In this document: positions 9,947 through 17,783 of the stretch, one piece after another
Numbering within the stretch: position 1 is the stretch's first letter
Layout of the letters: every line of letters begins with the position of its first letter
Origin: Actinomycetota bacterium
Lineage (GTDB): Bacteria; Actinomycetota; Coriobacteriia; Anaerosomatales; UBA912
DNA length: 37,901 nucleotides
Assembly: GCA_023488435.1 (NCBI GenBank)
Contig: JAMDCK010000020.1
Span: 1 to 37,901, forward strand
Direction of reading: 5' to 3'
Program-made: the position numbers and the translations under genes
The notes under the pieces: generated by a model
Seen by the model: only the letters and a program-made list of their open reading frames with translations
Told to the model about the DNA's origin: nothing
Databases searched by the model: none

Positions 9947-12694
9947 TCATCGTCCCAGTGCCGCCTGCATTATCTCACGGGCGGCGGGTGCGGCCTGGCG
10001 CCCGCCGGTTCCAGCATTTTCAAGCACGATCGCAACGGCGACCGTGGGATTGTCGGCAGGCGCGAAGCCGATGAACCAGGCGTGCGGCGTGGCGTCGCCC
10101 CCAGTCTCGGCTGTGCCGGTCTTGCCCGCGACCTTCACGCCGCGGATCACGGCGGCCCTTCCGGTGCCGCGTTCGACCGCGTCGACCATCATCTCGCTGA
10201 CGGCGTTCGCTGTCGCCGATGAGCAAGCGGTGCGCCATATCTGCGGGCGGTTGCTTGAGATCACGAGCCCGGCGCGATCGGTGACGTGGTCGATGAGCTG
10301 CGGTCGCATGATGACCCCGTCGTTGGCGATCCCCGCGGTCAGCAGGGCCATCTGCAGCGCTGTGACCTGGGGGCCAGGGCGGTCATGCTCTCCGACAGGC
10401 TGGCCGATGCCGGCCCATGCGGTCTCCCACGTGGTCATCTGCGCAGGATCGGGCATGACGGAGACCGCCGCGGGTATCTCGAGCGGTAGGGGTTCGTTGA
10501 AGCCGAAACGCTCCGATTGCGCGACGAGGCGCTCCGCACCCAGGTCGACGGAAAGCTGGCCGAAGACGGTGTTGATCGAGGCGGATGTGGCCCGCCGAAG
10601 GTCGACGAGGCCGTACGAACCGCCCTCGAAGTTGGTGACCGGTGCGCCCCCGATCTCCATCCGGCCCGGTCCGGGGTACTGCGTCGATGGCGTTGCGACA
10701 TCTTCCTCGAGTGCGCCTGCCAGCGTGGCGATCTTGAAGGTGGAGCCGGGCGGGTACAGCGATTGCGTGGCGCGGTTGAGCAGCGGGGCATCCGTCGCCG
10801 CAGAGTACTCCTGCCAGCGGGTCGCCACCGCACCCGGGTCGAAGTCGGGGGTCGCGGCCATCGCAAGGATGCGGCCGGTGGCGGGCTCGATGGCGACGGC
10901 AGTTCCTCGGCGGCCTGCAAGCGCTTCTTCGGCGGCTCGCTGCACGGCAGAGTCGATGCTCAGCGCGACGTCAGCGCCGGGGGTGGGAATGCCGGCCGCG
11001 ACCCGGATCGCCTCGCCCAGCGTCTGGAAGTCGCGGCGGCCGGCGAGCGTCTCGTTGGCGGCGGCCTCGATGCCGCTTCGGCCCAGCGTGATGCTGTGGT
11101 ACCCGACGACGTGCGCGGCGAAGGCGCCCAGCGGATAACGCCTGGCGTAGGTGCCGTCCTCGGCGGGTACGGACTCGGCGAGCAAGACGCGGTCGCTCGT
11201 GAGGATCGCCCCGCGCGGGGTGCGCTGCTCGATGAGGATCGCACGTGTGTTGGCGGGGTGGGAGACGAGCGCTTCGGCTTGCACGACCTGCAGCCAGGTG
11301 AGGTTGACTATGAGCGCCGTGAGCAGCAGCGCGATCACACTGCCGAGGCGGGCGAGGCGTCTGGAGAGCGCGATCCGCCCGAGCGTGCCGGCGGGGCTGG
11401 GGGTCGCGGTCTGCACCTCGGCGGCAAGGCCGGTGCCAGCGTCGCCCGCGCGCAGCAGTAGCGCGAGCAGCACGAAGTTCGCGAGGATCGAGCTGCCGCC
11501 GTAGCTCACGAACGGCAGCGTGATTCCGGTCATTGGGATCAGGCGGGTCACGCCGCCGATGATCACGAAGACCTGCAGGGCGAACGCCCCCACGAGGCCT
11601 GCAGCGATCAGCGCGGCGACATCGGAGCGGGCCCGGGCGGCGGTCGACAGTCCGCGCATGCAGAACACGAGGTAGGTGAGGATGAGCGCGACACCGCCGA
11701 TAAGCCCGACCTCCTCGGCGATGGCGGTGAAGATGAAGTCGGTCTCGACGAACGGGATGCGCTCGGGGAAGCCCTTGCCGATGCCCAGTCCAATCAGCCC
11801 GCCGTCGGCCAGCGCAAAGAGAGATTGCGCGAGCTGATAGCCTCGGCCGGTGACGTCGGCGAACGGGTCGAGCCAGATCTCGACGCGGGTGCGCACGTGC
11901 GAGAAGAGCGAGTACGCCACTGTCGCGCCGCCCGCGAAGAGCACGGCGCCGGTGAGCACCCACGAGGCGCGGCCGGTGGCCACGTAGATCGTCGCCAGGA
12001 AGATGCCGAAGAACAGCAGGCTCGACCCCAGGTCCCGCGACGCCACGAGCACGAAGAGCGAGACCGCCCACGTGAGCAGCAGCGGCCCTAGCTGGCGCGC
12101 AGGTGGAAGCCAGATGCCGAGCACGCGGCGCGTCGATACCGAGAGGACCTCGCGCTTCTCGGCGAGATAGGCCGCGAGGAAGATGACGAGGAGGATCTTG
12201 GCGACCTCGGCAGGCTGGAAGGACATGCCGCCGAAGCGCAGCCAGAGCTTCGCGCCGTTGACTTCCACGCCGAAGAGCGCCGGCGAGACCAGCAGGGCGA
12301 GCCCCGCCAGCCCGATCAGGTACTTGTAGCGTGCCAGGCGCTCGAGCGACGGGACCGCGAACAGCGTGAGGACGAGCATCGCGATGCCTACGAGGAACCA
12401 AGTGAGCTGCTCGTCGGCTTGCTCGGGCGAGACGCGGGCGACCCACGCGAGGCCCAGGCCCGAGAGCAGCATCACGAGCGGCAGAAGCACCGGGTCGGCG
12501 GCAGGCGCGCGCCAGCGGATCGCCAGGTGAGCGAGCACGAACGCCGCGATCAGGCCGCCGGGCACGAGCAGCGCCGACCACCCGAACGCACCCGTGCGCG
12601 ACGCATCGAGCAGCACGTGTACAAGCAGGATCGGCAGGCCGGCGGCGGCCATCAGGAGTGCTTCTGTCGTTCGGCGGTCGAACACGGCTGTCAC
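9947..12694 (-). CDS. FtsW/RodA glycosyltransferase – penicillin-binding transpeptidase fusion
   Basis: One uninterrupted 915-residue frame joins two normally separate peptidoglycan enzymes. Residues 1 to about 430 form a polytopic SEDS (FtsW/RodA/SpoVE) glycosyltransferase, with family stretches such as RDLGSSLLFFGIF, GKGFPERIPFVETDFIF and TGITLPFVSYGGSS. After a short linker and another membrane helix (about 450-470) comes a class B PBP transpeptidase with all three active-site motifs: STFK near residue 650, SIN in ATSASINTVF, and KTGT in VAGKTGTAE. The enzyme would polymerise and cross-link lipid II in the membrane. GTG 12694 follows the phosphatase stop by 18 bases and has only a weak ribosome-binding site. 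In Mycobacterium rodA and pbpA are neighbouring separate genes in this position. Confidence 0.94.
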   Translation of the reverse strand: MTAVFDRRTTEALLMAAAGLPILLVHVLLDASRTGAFGWSALLVPGGLIAAFVLAHLAIRWRAPAADPVLLPLVMLLSGLGLAWVARVSPEQADEQLTWFLVGIAMLVLTLFAVPSLERLARYKYLIGLAGLALLVSPALFGVEVNGAKLWLRFGGMSFQPAEVAKILLVIFLAAYLAEKREVLSVSTRRVLGIWLPPARQLGPLLLTWAVSLFVLVASRDLGSSLLFFGIFLATIYVATGRASWVLTGAVLFAGGATVAYSLFSHVRTRVEIWLDPFADVTGRGYQLAQSLFALADGGLIGLGIGKGFPERIPFVETDFIFTAIAEEVGLIGGVALILTYLVFCMRGLSTAARARSDVAALIAAGLVGAFALQVFVIIGGVTRLIPMTGITLPFVSYGGSSILANFVLLALLLRAGDAGTGLAAEVQTATPSPAGTLGRIALSRRLARLGSVIALLLTALIVNLTWLQVVQAEALVSHPANTRAILIEQRTPRGAILTSDRVLLAESVPAEDGTYARRYPLGAFAAHVVGYHSITLGRSGIEAAANETLAGRRDFQTLGEAIRVAAGIPTPGADVALSIDSAVQRAAEEALAGRRGTAVAIEPATGRILAMAATPDFDPGAVATRWQEYSAATDAPLLNRATQSLYPPGSTFKIATLAGALEEDVATPSTQYPGPGRMEIGGAPVTNFEGGSYGLVDLRRATSASINTVFGQLSVDLGAERLVAQSERFGFNEPLPLEIPAAVSVMPDPAQMTTWETAWAGIGQPVGEHDRPGPQVTALQMALLTAGIANDGVIMRPQLIDHVTDRAGLVISSNRPQIWRTACSSATANAVSEMMVDAVERGTGRAAVIRGVKVAGKTGTAETGGDATPHAWFIGFAPADNPTVAVAIVLENAGTGGRQAAPAAREIMQAALGR

Positions 12695-12712
12695 CTTGTC
12701 GGCGTAAGACCC

Positions 12713-13822
12713 CTACTGGGGCGTGAGGACTTCGGGCTGCGGCGTGGCTTCGAGGCTCTCGGCGATCATTTGCTTGTATTCGTCGATCACGGTGCGCCCG
12801 GCATCGACATCCTCTACGGGGATGCCCTGCGCCAGCCGGGCTGCCAGGACCGGCCCCAGCGCCCGCGGGGTGATGGTGGTCTCCTGCTCCCGCCACCTCA
12901 GCGACACGCCGAGGACATCCTCGGGCAGACCTCGGTAGAGTACGACGCGGTCGTCCTGAGAGATGAGGAACGCCTGCGCATCTGCGTAGCGCCACATGCC
13001 GAAGGCGGTCACGCCTAGGAGCGCAAGAAAAGCGACCATCCACACGAACACGCCAGCTAGCCCGGTGCCGCGCGGGGCGCCTCGCTTGCCGGAAGTGGCG
13101 GAGGGCCCGCCGGTCACGTCCACGACCACGAGCGAGATGTTGTCCTGCCCGCCGGCGGCGTTCGCGGCGTCGATGAGTGCTTTGACCGCGGAGTCCGGAT
13201 CCGGGTACAGGCTCAGGATGTCGGCGATAACGGCATCTGTGAGCATCCCGCACAGGCCGTCAGTGCAGAGCAGCAGGCGGTCGCCGGGATGGGCATCGAC
13301 CTCGTAGACGTCCGCGTACATGTTGGGATCGGAGCCCAGGGCCCTAGTGATGATGCTCCTGTTGGGGTGGTGGCGTGATTGCTCCTCTGTGAGCAGGCCT
13401 TGGCGCACCAGGTCGGCTACCATCGAGTGGTCCTCGGTGATGCGCTCCAAGATGTTGTTGTGGAACAGGTAGGCCCGGCTATCGCCCACGTGAGCAATCG
13501 CTATCGAGGAGCCCTCGATCATCGCGGCCGTCAGCGTGGTGCCCATGCCGCTGCGCCCCTCGCCAGCCTCGGCGGCGTCGATCACAGCCTTGTTGGCGAC
13601 CCTGACCGCACGGCCCAGCGCCTTGGCGTCCACCCGCTGAGGCATGTGTGCGAGCAGCGCTTCGATCGCGATACTGGAGGCTATCTCGCCAGCGTGGTGG
13701 CCCCCCAGCCCGTCGGCGACGGCGAACAGCGGCGGCGAGAGCAGGACCGCATCCTCGTTGTGGGTGCGGACGCGCCCAACATCGGAAAGACCTGCGTATG
13801 TATGCGCCGAACCCCTCGCCAT
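12713..13822 (-). CDS. pstP: PP2C-family Ser/Thr protein phosphatase (PstP/Stp type)
   Basis: A 369-residue metal-dependent phosphatase that removes phosphate from Ser/Thr kinases and their substrates. Metal-binding motifs are intact: NED at 22-24, DGLGGH at 37-42, GDSRAY at 113-118, CTDGL at 186-190 and GQDN at 225-228. A single membrane helix lies at about 254-275, followed by an extracytoplasmic tail of about 90 residues, the PstP architecture. The ATG overlaps the TGA of the preceding FHA gene by one base (TGATG), so translation is probably coupled. It counteracts the two kinases encoded on either side of the cluster. Confidence 0.94.
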   Translation of the reverse strand: MARGSAHTYAGLSDVGRVRTHNEDAVLLSPPLFAVADGLGGHHAGEIASSIAIEALLAHMPQRVDAKALGRAVRVANKAVIDAAEAGEGRSGMGTTLTAAMIEGSSIAIAHVGDSRAYLFHNNILERITEDHSMVADLVRQGLLTEEQSRHHPNRSIITRALGSDPNMYADVYEVDAHPGDRLLLCTDGLCGMLTDAVIADILSLYPDPDSAVKALIDAANAAGGQDNISLVVVDVTGGPSATSGKRGAPRGTGLAGVFVWMVAFLALLGVTAFGMWRYADAQAFLISQDDRVVLYRGLPEDVLGVSLRWREQETTITPRALGPVLAARLAQGIPVEDVDAGRTVIDEYKQMIAESLEATPQPEVLTPQ

Positions 13823-14241
13823 CAGCGATCCACTTTCAGGCGCACTGTGCCAAGGTCGATTTCGTCGCCCGGCGCGAGTGTGACCGGCGAGGTTATCCTT
13901 CGGCCGTTGACGACGGTGCCGTTGGTCGAGCCGAGGTCCTCAAGCACGATCCGCTCACCAGAGGGTACGATCCTTGCGTGCGCCGAAGAGATGTAGTCAT
14001 CGGCGATCACGATATCGGAGCCAGGGGAGCGCCCGATTGTCACCGGACCGGCGACTGGCAGACGCAAACCCTTGAGCTCGCGCGGGCCGCGTTCCACCCG
14101 TATCTGATGAGTCGCGGCGCCCGCGGCAGCAGGTCCGGCGCTCCGGATGATCCCCAAGCCCGAACGGACAGCCGCGAACAAGAAGAGATAGATGAGTGCC
14201 AGCAAGAGTGCCTTGCCTGCGAGCAGAATCATGTCTACCAC
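13822..14241 (-). CDS. fhaB: FhaB-like membrane-anchored FHA domain protein
   Basis: A 139-residue protein with an N-terminal membrane helix (about residues 4-25) and a C-terminal forkhead-associated domain that reads phosphothreonine. FHA residues are present: GRS at 70-72, SSAH at 85-88 and GSTNGT at 104-109. This is the layout of mycobacterial FhaB (FipA), a phosphothreonine adaptor for the division and cell-wall machinery. It starts only three bases after fhaA and overlaps the phosphatase start by one base, so the three genes are tightly coupled. The binding partner is inferred from family and context. Confidence 0.93.
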   Translation of the reverse strand: MVDMILLAGKALLLALIYLFLFAAVRSGLGIIRSAGPAAAGAATHQIRVERGPRELKGLRLPVAGPVTIGRSPGSDIVIADDYISSAHARIVPSGERIVLEDLGSTNGTVVNGRRITSPVTLAPGDEIDLGTVRLKVDR

Positions 14242-14244
14242 GAC

Positions 14245-14979
14245 TCACCTCCTCGGGTCATGGAAGACGAGCTCTGTGGCTCCTACCTGGATCACGTCGC
14301 CATGCTGTAGCCGGGTGCGACCGATGGGCTTTCCGTTGACCAGAGTGCCGTTGGTTGAGCCTAGGTCTTCGACGGCCCACCCAGCACCCTCAGGCTCGAA
14401 AGCCAGATGCTGGCGGGACACGTTCGAGTCTTCCAGGGTGATGTCGCACTCTGCCAGACGCCCTACGACTACCCTGTTGCCGGTCAGCACCACGTCATGA
14501 GCACTTCCACTCACGCTGACGGTCGCGAACGTCCGGGTGGCCGGGGTCCGCTCATATGGCTCGGCGACGAAACGTGCCTGCGCCTCCTCGGCAGGTTCAT
14601 AGATGTCTTCATTGGAGACGAGCTCGGCGTAGGTCTCGAAGCGCCCGAGCCTGAGTTCGGGGTCGACCACGAAGCGCACGATGGGCTTGGAGGTCAGGTC
14701 GTACTGCCGCTCATTCGCATACGCCGAGAGGTACGTTGACAGTTCGCCGGCCAGGGTCGAGAGGAATCCGCCGAAACGCTCGTCGTCATCGGGGGAGAGC
14801 ACGACCGTGTACAGGTTGGGGCCATAGACTTTGTCGATGCCGATGGTGCGGCCTTTGTCCATTCGCCGTCCGAGTTCCTTGGCGATCTCTGCCGGTTGTA
14901 CTGGCGAGCGAAAGGCGCTCGCGAAAAAGCCCTCGACAGCGTTGGCGATGCGGTCTTCGAAGTCCGACAATATGCTCAT
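14245..14979 (-). CDS. fhaA: FhaA-like DUF3662/FHA domain protein
   Basis: A 244-residue cytosolic protein. Residues 1 to about 115 are the DUF3662 domain (start MSILSDFEDRIANAVEGFF, with VQPAEIAKEL), and the C-terminal ~90 residues are an FHA domain with GR at 173-174, SRQH at 188-191 and GSTNGT at 207-212. A linker between them contains Thr-rich YERTPATRT, a plausible phosphorylation segment. Mycobacterial FhaA binds the phosphorylated MviN/MurJ pseudokinase and restrains peptidoglycan synthesis; the same role is inferred here. The ATG follows AAGGAG at ten bases. It lies downstream of the multi-membrane kinase and upstream of fhaB. Confidence 0.94.
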   Translation of the reverse strand: MSILSDFEDRIANAVEGFFASAFRSPVQPAEIAKELGRRMDKGRTIGIDKVYGPNLYTVVLSPDDDERFGGFLSTLAGELSTYLSAYANERQYDLTSKPIVRFVVDPELRLGRFETYAELVSNEDIYEPAEEAQARFVAEPYERTPATRTFATVSVSGSAHDVVLTGNRVVVGRLAECDITLEDSNVSRQHLAFEPEGAGWAVEDLGSTNGTLVNGKPIGRTRLQHGDVIQVGATELVFHDPRR

Positions 14980-15009
14980 ACTCGAAAAACTCCTTCGTGC
15001 ACTATCGGG

Positions 15010-16731
15010 TTACTCGTCCTCGGCCCTCACTGGAGGACCCGCTATGACGACCAGCATCATCAGTATAGAGGACGCTGCGATATGTGGGGCGAAGGCGGCG
15101 ACCGACCATGCGGCATCGACGCCGAAAGAGGCCGAGATCGGGGCGATGACCGTGTATGCGACCGAGTAGAGCCCGGCGGTCAACGCTATGCCTATGGCGG
15201 CTGACAGGCGTGTGGCCTTACCTGCTGCTACCGACATGACGGCTCCGGCAACAGCCCAGGTGATGATGATCGACCAGATCAAGACTAATTCGGGCCTTTC
15301 GATGATAGCGATGGCGGTGTGTTGTCCTAGTGGATCAGCGAGCCATTCGGGGTCCACTGATAACCACGGGCCGGGCGCCCCAGAGGCGGCTGAGGCCAGC
15401 AGGGTCAAGGTTGCCGCATGGGCGGAAAACACAGCTGCTGCCCACGGCCTAATCGTGAAGCCGAGGATGAGCGGTGCGAAGGGAGAAAGATAAGCAACAC
15501 CGAGGAGAGGGGACACGAGCACCACGGCTAGGCCCGCAGACCGGGGTCCGCCCATCCAGGCGACCATCACGGCCGCAAGAGCTAGCAGTAAGCCAGAGAT
15601 CCAGGTGCCGGATACAACCACGGCTGCCAGGAAGACCAGATAGCCTATCAGAACCCCGAATCCGGGGATGAACAAGCCCCCAAGGGCGCAAAGGATAGCG
15701 CCAGCGACGGCTGCAGGCGGCGAAACGAAACCCATGGCATCGAGGCCGACATAGCCTACTCCGCCGCTGACCGTAGCGCATAGCCCCCTGGTCGCCGGTC
15801 CTCCAAGATGGGCAAAGCGGTCCCAAAGTCCGATGGTCGGCCAACCTATGGCTCCGCCATCGCCCTCGGTAGCTAGCTCTTGAACGGTCTGCGAGAGGGA
15901 CTCGCGCCCTCGAGAGCTATCCCCGAGGTGGGGCATCAGGTCCGCGGCGAGCTCCATCACCCCTGTATGTCGGCTTGTAGGGTGGAGTGACAGTGCCTGG
16001 GCTAGGACATCATCCAGCTGCGGCGGGGAGTTGCGCTTGAAGTCGGAGAGCGCCGGGGGTTCGATGATGCTCGCTTTGAAGATCGCGCCTTCGATTGAGT
16101 CATCCGAGAATGGGTTGTCACCGGAAAGGGCCTCGAACACCAGAGCAGCGAATGCCCACACATCAGTCCGCTCGTCCACCCGGTCGTTGGCGAGCTGTTC
16201 CGCCGGCATGTAACCCATTGTGCCACCAAGCGTGGGCTGATGGCCGGATGCCGTGGACAAGCTTGCGACTCCGAAGTCGGTGACTTTCACCCGTCCATCC
16301 AGCGTTATCAGCACGTTGGCGGGCTTCAGGTCGAGGTGGAGGACGCCGTTCTCATGTGCATGATCCAGCGCTTCGGCGACTGCCGTCACGACCGTGGCAG
16401 CCTCGTCGAGGGTCAGTGGGCGCTGATCAAGCACTTGGGCGAGGGAAGCGCCTTCGAGGTACTCCATGATGATGAATGCCTCGTCGCTGTCGGTATCCCA
16501 CTCGTAGACAGTCACGATCGAGGGGTGATTCAGCAGTGCGGCTGTTCGGGCTTCTGCGAGCCCGGCCGGGAACTGCAGCTTGCCGAAGCGATTCCTGGGG
16601 AAAGGCAGACGCTTGAGGGCTACTCGGCGTTGCATGTGGGTGTCGTAAGCCAGGATGACATCGGCAAAGCCCCCACTCGCAAGGTGCTCGAGTGGTCTGT
16701 AGCGATCCAGGATCAGCTGCGTTTCCATCAT
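15010..16731 (-). CDS. Ser/Thr protein kinase with polytopic membrane C-terminus
   Basis: A 573-residue protein; adjacent ATGs at 16731 and 16728 are equally likely, and an upstream extension looks non-coding. Counting from 16728, the kinase domain (about 10-270) has the glycine loop LASGGFADV, Lys39, DFG at 151-153 and YMPAEQ. The catalytic loop reads HLDLKPANV (131-139), so the usual HRD arginine is a leucine, while Asp133 and Asn138 are retained. This suggests an active non-RD kinase that does not rely on activation-loop phosphorylation. From about residue 320 the protein is a block of roughly eight or more hydrophobic helices instead of a PASTA sensor. It is the first gene of the minus-strand cluster; a TAGAAT about 15 bases upstream could be a -10. 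The signal sensed is unknown. Confidence 0.92.
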   Translation of the reverse strand: MMETQLILDRYRPLEHLASGGFADVILAYDTHMQRRVALKRLPFPRNRFGKLQFPAGLAEARTAALLNHPSIVTVYEWDTDSDEAFIIMEYLEGASLAQVLDQRPLTLDEAATVVTAVAEALDHAHENGVLHLDLKPANVLITLDGRVKVTDFGVASLSTASGHQPTLGGTMGYMPAEQLANDRVDERTDVWAFAALVFEALSGDNPFSDDSIEGAIFKASIIEPPALSDFKRNSPPQLDDVLAQALSLHPTSRHTGVMELAADLMPHLGDSSRGRESLSQTVQELATEGDGGAIGWPTIGLWDRFAHLGGPATRGLCATVSGGVGYVGLDAMGFVSPPAAVAGAILCALGGLFIPGFGVLIGYLVFLAAVVVSGTWISGLLLALAAVMVAWMGGPRSAGLAVVLVSPLLGVAYLSPFAPLILGFTIRPWAAAVFSAHAATLTLLASAASGAPGPWLSVDPEWLADPLGQHTAIAIIERPELVLIWSIIITWAVAGAVMSVAAGKATRLSAAIGIALTAGLYSVAYTVIAPISASFGVDAAWSVAAFAPHIAASSILMMLVVIAGPPVRAEDE

Positions 16732-16853
16732 CGTTCTTGAAGGATATTCTACCGAGCTGCTTCGGCGATAGGGGGAATCGGGCATTCGCGACTACCAGAC
16801 ATCGGTGTTTTCCGCCGCGGTGTCGATGTGGTACCCTCTCATACGCATGTTGG

Positions 16854-16939
16854 GCGGGTGTGGCGGAACGGCAGACGCGCATGGTTCAGGTCCATGTGGG
16901 GGCAACCCCGTGGAGGTTCAACTCCTCTCACCCGCACCA
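16854..16939 (+). tRNA. tRNA-Leu (anticodon CAG)
   Basis: A complete class II tRNA. The acceptor stem GCGGGTG pairs with CACCCGC (16929-16935), followed by discriminator A and an encoded CCA. The anticodon stem CATGG/CCATG encloses the loop TTCAGGT, giving CAG at 16887-16889. A long variable arm (GTGGGGGCAACCCCGT) and a T-loop GGTTCAACTCC are present. It reads leucine codon CUG, the commonest leucine codon expected in this GC-rich genome. No convincing promoter could be assigned upstream. Confidence 0.97.
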
Positions 16940-16955
16940 AGATGTGAGTTCTTCC

Positions 16956-16974
16956 CGACGGCGGCTAGCCGTCG
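16956..16974. terminator. Hairpin between tRNA-Leu and the small secreted-protein gene (weak terminator candidate)
   Basis: CGACGGC (16956-16962) and GCCGTCG (16968-16974) form a perfect seven-base-pair stem with a five-base loop. It overlaps the stop codon of the minus-strand gene and lies 17 bases after the tRNA. There is no T-run on either side, so intrinsic termination is uncertain; it could serve both convergent transcripts or only mark RNA ends. Confidence 0.3.
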
Positions 16975-17279
16975 CTCACCAGCGACAGGACCGAGCTGCC
17001 CGTTGGTAGTGGGACGAAATCTCCGGCAGTGGGGCCGCCGCGGATGACGGTCGGCGGGGCTCCCCAGGGCGGGACCACCTCCATGCGCCATGCAGTGTTC
17101 GATTGCACATACACTCCCTGAGCCGAGAAAGTCGCCGATATCTTTTGGTTGACGGTGACGCCGACTGTTACTTCTGATCCGTAACCGCTTGGTGGGGGCG
17201 AGACAAGTGAAATGCTGAGTGTCAGAGCGGCTATCCCGACAATCGTGAGAAGGAGTCCCCTTGACTTCAGTGTATGCAC
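16965..17279 (-). CDS. Small exported protein of unknown function
   Basis: A 104-residue protein not assigned to a family. It starts with a GTG that has a strong TGGAGGAC ribosome-binding site seven bases upstream, which supports it as a real gene. Residues about 7-27 form a hydrophobic signal or anchor segment (LLLTIVGIAALTLSISLV) after a short basic start. The remaining ~75 residues are beta-rich with many Val, Ser and Thr (EVTVGVTVNQKISATF). They have no cysteines and no recognisable motif. It may be a secreted or surface protein. Its 3' end converges on tRNA-Leu. Confidence 0.62.
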   Translation of the reverse strand: MHTLKSRGLLLTIVGIAALTLSISLVSPPPSGYGSEVTVGVTVNQKISATFSAQGVYVQSNTAWRMEVVPPWGAPPTVIRGGPTAGDFVPLPTGSSVLSLVSDG

Positions 17280-17551
17280 CGCTCGTCCTCCAAAATTGCC
17301 GCCTAGCTATCCCATCCACTACGCTTATCGGCATATACTGCCGGTAACATGAGGACGAACGGTCGCTATAAGCAGCAAACGGGAATTTCGGACGACAAAC
17401 GGCGACGCAAACGCATGACAAGCGGTGACCTTGAGGGCGAGGGTTGGCTGACCGTAGCGCCTGCGATTGTTTTGTGGGATGATTCCGGGGGAGGGAGGGG
17501 GTCGGGGCAGGCGTGATCGGATATCGCATGGGGCCTGTCAGGAAGGGAATC
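17280..17551. other. Divergent intergenic region with an inverted repeat
   Basis: About 270 bases separate two divergent small genes. CGGCA-TATAC-TGCCG (17329-17343) is a perfect five-base inverted repeat around a TATAC core that could double as a -10 for either direction, although -35 partners are poor. Downstream lies a purine-rich run (GGGGGAGGGAGGGGG, about 17487-17502). No RNA gene was recognised. If the 70-residue gene begins at an upstream in-frame GTG (17513), this region is shorter. Confidence 0.35.
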
Positions 17552-17764
17552 GTGGACGCATATTCACCCATAAAGTCGAAGTGCGTATGGTGGCGCGAGA
17601 TGCTTGATGCCGAGGAGCGGTACAATACGCGCATCAAGCCTGACGATGTAAGGGTCAATTGCACTTGCTTCGTCGAGGGCTACGTCTGGGCGATGCGCAA
17701 GGCCGAAGTCCCAGCGAACTGTCCCAAGTCACGAACTTGTCGCTACTACATACTGCACACCTGA
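17552..17764 (+). CDS. Small cysteine-rich protein of unknown function
   Basis: A predicted 70-residue protein. The GTG at 17552 is chosen because AGGAAGG lies five bases upstream; in-frame GTG 17513 or ATG 17528 would add up to 13 residues. It contains six cysteines, arranged as KCVWW, NCTCF, NCPKSRTCRYY, and many aromatic residues (WW, YVW, RYY). This fits a metal- or cluster-binding or disulfide-linked miniprotein, but no family was recognised. It faces larC tail to tail with 19 bases between the stops. Coding status rests on the ribosome-binding site and the ordered composition. Confidence 0.55.
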   Translation: MDAYSPIKSKCVWWREMLDAEERYNTRIKPDDVRVNCTCFVEGYVWAMRKAEVPANCPKSRTCRYYILHT

Positions 17765-17783
17765 CCTGCCAACGGGCTAACGC

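Noticed and set aside
10971-13253. A 760-codon minus-strand frame rich in Arg, Pro and Ala
   Set aside because: It overlaps the FtsW–PBP fusion and phosphatase genes on the same strand in another frame. Its composition is typical of out-of-frame GC-rich DNA and it has no motifs.
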